DNA from: Kappaphycus alvarezii
Taxonomy: Eukaryota; Rhodophyta; Florideophyceae; Gigartinales; Solieriaceae
Direction of reading: 5' to 3'
Assembly (NCBI GenBank): GCA_002205965.3
Contig: NADL03000556.1
Span: 62,001 to 126,000 of the forward strand
DNA length: 64,000 nucleotides
The position numbers and the translations under genes are program-made. The notes beneath the pieces were generated by a model. That model searched no databases. It was not told where the DNA came from and saw only the letters and a program-made list of their open reading frames with translations. Of the stretch, positions 58,456 through 64,000 are shown piece by piece. The stretch's first letter is position 1, and the number at the start of each line of letters is the position of its first letter.

Positions 58456-59934
58456 TCAAACTGCCATCTGCATAGATATCGACTTGTGTGGATTGTAGCC
58501 ATCAAGTAGAAGGTCCTCAAACTCAAAATCTTCAATGTCTTTCTTGCCTCGAATGGCCAGCGTTGGAAAAGCTCGAGGCTGTCTCTCAATTTGCTCCTTG
58601 AGTGCCTCAATGTGATTGTTGTACACATGTGTGTCCCCCAACACATGGACAAAGTCTCCGGGGTTGAGCCCTGTCACCTTGGCGATTAGACATGTTAGCA
58701 GGGAATAAGATGCTATATTGAACGGTACCCCAAGTCCCATGTCGCAGGAGCGTTGGTACATTTGACATGATAGCTCGCCGTTTGCGACATAGAACTGGGC
58801 TAGAAGGTGGCACGGTGGAAGTGCCATCTTGTCAGTGGCACACGGGTTCCAAGCTGAAATGATCATTCGCCTGTCGTTTGGGTTATTAACAATTGTGTCA
58901 ATTACATCAGTCAACTGATCCTTCCCCGCCCCTCTGTAGTCGCAATCCTTGTTTGTATACTCCGCGCCAAAGTGTCGCCATTGAAATCCATACACGGGAC
59001 CAAGGTCTCCCTCTTCCCGATCTGTAAACCCCCGAGAGTCCAAAAAGCTTTTTGATCCATTTCCTTCCCAAATTCGGACCCCCTTCTCTGTCAGCAATTT
59101 GGCATCAGTGCTTCCCTTAATAAACCAAAAAAGCTCCTCCGCAACACCCCGCCAAAACACTCGCTTGGTCGTGAGAAGCGGGAAGGATTCTCGCAAATTG
59201 AATCGCATTTGCTCCCCGAACACTGACAAGGTTCCGACGCCCGTGCGATCTCCCTTTGATACTCCGTTTGTAATAATCTTACGCACAAGATTCAAATACT
59301 GCATCTCCTCATGCTCCCGACTTGGTGAAACCGTCAGCGCACGAGATGGTCGCATTCGATTGCGAATGAATTCCTTCATGCGAAATGTGACACCGTTCTC
59401 TTGCTTTTCCTCAGACACGCTTGCCAACGTAAATGACGAGTCCTTCGCCTCCAGCTGATGGTTGAAGAACGTATCGGCGTCGAAGTCCTGCACGATCTGG
59501 GTGTAAAAAACGCGGCGAGACCAGTGCGGTCTTTGCATAGCTTGTTTGTAAATGGACCCCCCTCCAATGACAAAGACTCTGCTTATGTTACCCAATTTCA
59601 GAACTTGTTCAGCCTCATCAAAGCCGCGGAGAATAAGAACAGAGTCTGGGCATCCCAATTCCAATCGACTCCTTAAACTAAGAACGATATTGAGACGACC
59701 CGGTAAAGGCCTAGAGGACGACGGCAACGAATGGAAAGTAGCAGAGCCCATGAGCACTGCTCCCCCTCGAGTAAGCTTTGCAAAGTGTTTAAGGTCAGCT
59801 GATAAGTGGGGCCATGGAAGCTTTCCGTTTAGACCGATACCTTGCTTGGAGCCGCACGCAGCAACGACGAGCGAGCCATTAATGTTTGGTATCACTGCCA
59901 TCTCTTCGATAGTTGGTGTTCGATTCGGAAACAA
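58456..59934 (-). CDS. DHFR-TS: Bifunctional dihydrofolate reductase-thymidylate synthase
   Basis: The thymidylate synthase half methylates dUMP to dTMP using methylene-tetrahydrofolate. The reductase half turns the resulting dihydrofolate back to tetrahydrofolate with NADPH. Of 492 residues, about 18-192 form [23 protein letters not shown] with the substrate-binding Asp47, GSATFHSLP, and VIGGGSIY for NADPH. A short linker follows, then TS from about 209: GDRTGVGT with the phosphate-binding Arg230, the catalytic Cys375 in ALPPCH, FNIASY with Asn406, and [12 protein letters not shown]. The C-terminus ends MQMAV, the conserved TS ending. No intron, stop or missing key residue is seen. A second Met at residue 12 could also start translation; the first 11 residues show no targeting signal. 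The fusion is usual in plants, algae and protists. Confidence 0.97.
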   Translation of the reverse strand: MFPNRTPTIEEMAVIPNINGSLVVAACGSKQGIGLNGKLPWPHLSADLKHFAKLTRGGAVLMGSATFHSLPSSSRPLPGRLNIVLSLRSRLELGCPDSVLILRGFDEAEQVLKLGNISRVFVIGGGSIYKQAMQRPHWSRRVFYTQIVQDFDADTFFNHQLEAKDSSFTLASVSEEKQENGVTFRMKEFIRNRMRPSRALTVSPSREHEEMQYLNLVRKIITNGVSKGDRTGVGTLSVFGEQMRFNLRESFPLLTTKRVFWRGVAEELFWFIKGSTDAKLLTEKGVRIWEGNGSKSFLDSRGFTDREEGDLGPVYGFQWRHFGAEYTNKDCDYRGAGKDQLTDVIDTIVNNPNDRRMIISAWNPCATDKMALPPCHLLAQFYVANGELSCQMYQRSCDMGLGVPFNIASYSLLTCLIAKVTGLNPGDFVHVLGDTHVYNNHIEALKEQIERQPRAFPTLAIRGKKDIEDFEFEDLLLDGYNPHKSISMQMAV

Positions 59935-60194
59935 GCGTGATACGGGACTCGGAAAGGTTGATTAATTGAAGGATGTAATCGTAAGCTGAGCAGCAGCGTC
60001 AAAAGAAAAGGTCAGCACTTGTCGACCTGACAGCATCCCCACGGGTATTAAGGCCATCGCAATCGGGCGAGCGAAACCGTAACATCACATTGCCTACAGT
60101 CCATGTTGAAATGGGTTTTGCAAGTTAGGACTTCCCGCCAATTTTATGTGCAAACTATTGACCGAATTCGCTTGACTATCACTGAGTGGGCAAC

Positions 60195-60320
60195 TCTGTA
60201 CAGTACAATACTGTACATACAGTATAGTCTATGTTCAGCCCAGCCCAGCCCAGTACAGTACAGTACATGTACTGCACCTACGGTATAGTGTACGGTATTG
60301 TAGAGTACAGTACAGTAGAT
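60195..60320. repeat. GTACAGTAC-rich palindromic cluster upstream of DHFR-TS
   Basis: About 260 bases upstream of the DHFR-TS start codon, TACAGTACA, ATACTGTACATACAGTA and GTACAGTACAGTACATGTAC units follow each other, interrupted by a CAGCCCAGCCCAGCC tract. It can fold into a long hairpin. Confidence 0.65.
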
Positions 60321-60435
60321 TACTCATCCATGCCACATATGGGGGGAAATGTGGGTGATTTAATATTTGAAAAATATGGTCGGTTGTGGCCCGAAATATC
60401 CTACAGGGTGCGCAGTAATACCTGTAAAATTACCC

Positions 60436-60879
60436 TAGTGTCTATACGACCATGCTCTGTCCTCATATGAGGCACACTTTGTCCTCATATGAGGACAGTT
60501 TCCGTTACATTTTGGAAAGGTAAATGTTTTGGAAGGCCGAAATTTTTACTGGAAAACAGGTTTTTCATATTAAGTTACAGTACAGTAATTTTTACTGTAC
60601 GTGCGCCCTCGTTTCTGAAACCCCCTACGATAATACGAACTATTTTTCCTTCCAAAACGTAGTCGTTTTCACAACTTCTTGCGAAGAGCGGAAGCTGGTG
60701 AGGGAAAATTGCTCTAGGCTTAACCGAGGTCAATAATCTTGAAAAGTTTGTTTGAATCGGCCATCTACACACATGAACTAATGCGGAGGGACAAGAAATG
60801 CGCTGAGGTAAGAAAGAATTGTAATAAAAAAAGGGCTAAAAGTTGTCCTCATATGAGGACAACGGTCCAATAGACACTA
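60436..60879. mobile_element. MITE-like foldback element with TA flanks
   Basis: About 40 bases at each end form an imperfect inverted repeat. The left end starts TAGTGTCTATACGACC and the right end is the reverse complement of TAGTGTCTATTGGACC. Both lead into a TGTCCTCATATGAGGACA palindrome. The outermost TA on each side is a likely target duplication, as made by Tc1/mariner/pogo transposases. Inside, TTTTGGAAGG (about 60,527) and CCTTCCAAAA (about 60,648) add a second fold. There is no coding capacity, so it depends on another transposase. Confidence 0.7.
60480..60497. repeat. Perfect palindrome TGTCCTCATATGAGGACA
   Basis: An 18-base perfect palindrome; a partial copy (60,459-60,474) and a 20-base perfect copy (60,843-60,862) lie in the same element. 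Such repeated subterminal motifs are often transposase-binding sites. Confidence 0.8.
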
Positions 60880-61140
60880 GAAAGCCGGCTCAAGGCCCTC
60901 CAGCAGACAGGCTGCGTTGGACATTACGGCCGCGGCAGCGTGCCTCTAAGTACCGTACGGACCTTACCATATGTCTCCATCGCTCTAACAGCTACGTTCC
61001 GCGCGACGTCGGTTAGCACCTTATAGGCGTCCGGGTGCCACCCTCCGAAAGTAGATATAGGGATAGGCACGAGCTTACTTCTCCTGGAGGTTGCAATAAA
61101 AGAATCATATCTTCTATGCTTCGCGGAGGCGGCCGCATTG
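60877..61140 (-). repeat. Dispersed peptide repeat, copy C
   Basis: Read right to left the frame gives HRRYDSFIATSRRSKLVPIP, then ISTFGGWHPDAYKVLTDVAR, NVAVRAMETYGKVRTVLRG and, after a frameshift near 60,930, MSNAACLLEGLEPAF before a TAG. It is the best-preserved member of the family. Its stop codon overlaps the TA flank of the MITE-like element, so the MITE inserted exactly at the end of this repeat's frame. Confidence 0.65.
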
Positions 61141-61240
61141 AGCGAGGTGAGCGTATTGTACGAAAAGAAAATTGCGCGAAATTAAATTAGCCGTACCCTC
61201 ATTTTTATAAAATTTGCGGGCAATATGAGATGGGGAATAT

Positions 61241-61300
61241 TTGGGGTGTTTTAATGATTGAAAAATAGGTTAGCCTATGCTCCAAAACGCATCAAATAAT
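61241..61300 (+). repeat. 60-bp dispersed repeat, copy 2
   Basis: 57 of 60 positions match the copy at 29,864-29,923, same orientation. A further weak match (GGGGGTTTCTTT and ACCCATT blocks) links the bases after it to about 27,500-27,545. Confidence 0.8.
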
Positions 61301-61789
61301 ATGAGAGTGGAAAAAGGGGGTTTCTTTGTTGATATTTATGGATTTTGTCTGGAACCCATTCAGAGTTGTAAAGGTGGGTGGCCCGAACTTTCAAACAGGG
61401 CCGCAACTAGTCGGACCAGGAAGAGTTTTCATAATTATTTTAAGTACATATCCTTAAGGTATCAGCGTCACGGCAAAACACAAAATGTCGCCCACGGATG
61501 TCCATATACACCTGAAACCTATTTAAAAAATTAGAAATTAATCTGACCAGTCGACTCCTCGTACGTATTTACCTCTAGTCCGTCACCCATACTTTACGCC
61601 AGCGTACAATAGCGGGCTTTTCAAAAGTTGAATGCTATGCCAAATTGATGTTCAGCTCATTTACGGGCAGCTTTACCTCCCTTGCGCCGATTGTTACTGA
61701 TAAAGAGTCCATAATTTTGGCCAGTAACAAACTCCGTAGAGCTCGGTCATTTGTCACAAGAACAGTGAGAAACCAACTGCCTCTGCTGA
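61301..61789. other. No supported gene
   Basis: Only short chance frames; may contain the left end of the pogo-type transposon. Confidence 0.4.
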
Positions 61790-63364
61790 ACCCCTAAAGC
61801 AAGGCATGATACTACTCTCGAGAAAATTCTCACCAGTGAAATGAAAATTTGTCAAGCGGCACGCAGGATTTCCCTTCATCACTTCACACCTCACTAGGCA
61901 GTAGGACGGGCGCGAACTGCAGCGATTCGAGGCAACGGTCGTCCCATGGCGCTGAATGCAAGGGAAGAATTAATGATCGTGGTTTTTCTGTGCGATTATG
62001 CCAACCAAGGTCACCATCTAGGCACTGAATATGTTACTGAAGCTATTCTAATCTTCGTTAAATTCAAGCTACCAGCAAGAAGAATGCGACTTTCATTTCG
62101 CAACGGCACTCCTGGTGTTCACTGATTCAAACTTTTCAAACGGAGACAGAAAGAACACATCAAATCTTCTAAGCCTACACTGCAAGAAGCCCCGCGCTTC
62201 GCGGCCTGCAGTGGTGATTTTTTGTGCTTTCACTTTTTAAAACTCTAAAAACTCGTTGAAGAGCTCAATTTTGATGCCAATCGGGTCTGGAATCTCGACG
62301 AGACGGGTATAACGACCAGTAGAGATATAAATGGCCGATTTTGCAAGAAAAAGTACATACAGAGAAATAGTTGTCCGTTTGAGAAGGTTGCACACTTCTT
62401 GTGCAAATACCATATCACATTAGTGCCGGCTGTTTCTGCAAATGGACGTATAGGGCCCTGCTTATATGTCTTTAAAGGTAAAATAATTCTGTATCCCACG
62501 GTTTTTATGGACAATGAACCTGCTATAGGGACACCAGTTACTATGTTGTCAAGTGGTTCTGTCGCCGCACATCGAGACAAAGTTGGCGGATTTGATACGG
62601 ATAACTCCCGTTTTAACTGGGCTCTTAAGTTTCTGGACCACGTGAAAGACCTCACTGCGAATGGCAGGGAGATTTTGCTAACGCATGATGCTTACCGCTC
62701 GCATTTATCGTTACGCGTGCTTGATTTGTTTCGTCGTAACAACATTTTTGTACATTCCTTGCCGGTTCATACAAGTGGGAAGACACAGTCTTTAGATGCG
62801 GTCCGTTTTGGAGCATTTAAACGTGCTTTAAATGAAGTTTTAAATGACGTCGCGAGTCCCGGTGGTATGGACAAGTGGGATGGTTTTTATTTTTGTTCTA
62901 TTGTATGTCATTCATCCGACGGCTCGTTAACGGTACGTAACATAAGGGCTGTATTTTCAAGAATTGGGCTCTGGTCCGTGGACAGTTTGAAGCCACTTTC
63001 TTCTCCTCGCCCAGCTGGTCCCGAGAATTTGAATACAGTGCTGTGCAAAGAGCAACTTGCCGAAATATTCGAAGAGCGCTGCAAAGAAATGCGAAATATA
63101 GTGCTTGGTGAGAATGCCGTGTTGAGATCAAACGGTTTTGTCGATACTACATTTGGCGAAGTAATGACATCGGATAATGTTATGGCTCTTATTACTGACC
63201 ATGCGAGTAGAAAGCAAGATATAAAAGCTGCAATACAGGCGAAGACCGAGGCAAAAGAGGTGCAGAAGGCAAAGGTACAAGCTGAACGCGCAAACTGGCG
63301 TGCCATGGCCTCTGAATTTGTTGCAGCGCGGAGGGCCTTGTTAGCTGGCGTGATATTGGTCTAG
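61790..63364 (+). pseudogene. pogo-type (DDE_1) DNA transposon transposase
   Basis: One forward frame carries the whole protein. An HTH-like N-terminus (ICQAARRISLHHFTPH, then GNGRPMALNAREEL) leads into a second DNA-binding region (FVKFKLPARRMRLSFRNGTPGVH, in part). The DDE_1 catalytic domain has NLDETGI (Asp codon 62,297), LLTHDAYRSH (Asp 62,687) and HTSGKTQSLDAVRFGAFKRAL (Asp 62,795), giving DD35D spacing as in pogo/Tigger elements. A long basic coiled C-terminus follows. Three in-frame stops are seen: TAG 61,895, TGA 62,123 (where family members have Trp) and TAA 62,246. From 62,249 to the end it is uninterrupted. There is no frameshift, so decay is recent or stop-biased. An in-frame ATG lies at 61,841. 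Terminal repeats were not located. Confidence 0.82.
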
Positions 63365-63751
63365 TTTAAACGAAATTTGCGCCCATTTTCTGTTATGCGT
63401 GCAATAGTTCTTGAGGTCGTAAGAAGCGTCTTGGGGGACGTAGGGTGTGATATGGCACTGGAATTTGTTTCACATCAAATTGTTTGTGATGGGCCAAATT
63501 TGTAATATGTCCGATCATTAGGACAAATTGATCTTTCACTGGCTTTTCAGGTGGATTTGAGTTCGGCGCCGGACAGAAGCTACCCCCTTTACTTTTGCGG
63601 TTTGAATGCGTATGCATTTTTAATGAGGCTCATACGGCTCATTTGAGCGCGGAATCTCTTCTAGGGGGTCATTCTTTGCTATTTTTTCAATTAAATATGT
63701 GGAAGCCGTCCGAAAGCTCAGGCCATTTGCCTTCAATTCTTAATGTCTTAT
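63365..63751. other. Noncoding interval after the transposase
   Basis: No coding signal; the right terminal repeat of the pogo-type element may lie here. Confidence 0.4.
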
Positions 63752-63973
63752 TAAATACATGTACAGATGGTCGAAGCAGTGTACAAGTCATTGCTGTCGA
63801 ATGCTGGCACCAGCAACAGCTAACCTGGAAGTCGAAGTGATGGCAGCCAGCATACAATCAGCGTTAGAAGTTACTGCCAATGTCTAGTGTCGCTGTAGAA
63901 GGAGGAGAAACTTGGGTGCTGTAGAAGAATGCCTCGAACCTTCGAAATCCGTTCCATTGCGAAAAAGGCAACG
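63752..63973 (+). repeat. Dispersed repeat, pair member 2 (with 27.57 kb)
   Basis: Same block order as the copy at 27.57-27.80 kb, with one extra 30-base stretch (around GGAGGAGAAACTTGGG). The outer context differs between the two copies, which marks this as a mobile or duplicated unit of about 220 bases. Confidence 0.7.
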
Positions 63974-64000
63974 GTTTTTGCAAGCTCCGGGACCACTGAA

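Noticed and set aside
1-64000. CRISPR arrays, rRNA genes or a bacterial operon
   Set aside because: No regularly spaced repeats, rRNA signatures or closely packed same-strand genes were seen.

Overview
This is eukaryotic nuclear DNA: a gene-poor, transposon-rich stretch with four supportable host protein genes and at least ten mobile elements or fragments. Two host genes are confidently identified, an FAD amine oxidase of the polyamine oxidase type and a fused dihydrofolate reductase-thymidylate synthase (DHFR-TS). Both are single uninterrupted reading frames. DHFR-TS fusion is typical of plants, red and green algae and many protists, and absent from animals and fungi. Compact intronless genes among many decayed Ty3, Copia, LINE and Harbinger-like elements fit a florideophyte red alga such as Chondrus best. 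That assignment is inference. No rRNA, tRNA, CRISPR array or bacterial operon was recognised.

Layout. 1-5.9 kb: sparse DNA with one small predicted membrane protein gene. 5.9-9.1 kb: a LINE with endonuclease and reverse transcriptase, followed by an opposite-strand RNase H-like fragment. 10.1-10.8 kb: a Ty3 integrase fragment ending beside a degenerate telomere-like G-rich array. 12.4-13.5 kb: a decayed DDE transposase. 13.6-16.4 kb: a Ty3-type gag-protease fossil on the minus strand. 17.4-19.4 kb: a Copia gag-protease fossil. 20.85-26.79 kb: a Ty3 element with both LTRs. 26.8-27.8 kb: fragments of dispersed repeats. 28.0-29.5 kb: the amine oxidase gene. 30.6-33.2 kb: a two-gene Harbinger-like transposon with convergent genes. 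35.15-39.21 kb: a long DNA transposon of a family I cannot name, with inverted repeats and an approximately 1,140-codon transposase-like frame. 40.3-45.7 kb: a second Ty3 element. 50.2-52.0 kb: an unidentified broken coding region. 52.4-57.65 kb: a Copia element on the minus strand. 58.0 kb: a small coiled-coil gene. 58.5-59.9 kb: DHFR-TS. 60.4-60.9 kb: a MITE-like foldback element with TA flanks. 61.8-63.4 kb: a pogo-type transposase frame.

The host genes do not form a pathway. DHFR-TS supplies dTMP and recycles folate; the amine oxidase probably acts on polyamines. What links the window is its repeat biology. A four-copy peptide repeat with a GWHPDA-like core, two further dispersed repeat pairs, a palindromic GTACAGTAC motif clustered around the host genes, and G-to-A-type stop codons at expected tryptophans in three unrelated DNA transposons all recur across the 64 kb. 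The strongest candidate for something undescribed is the 35.15-39.21 kb transposon.
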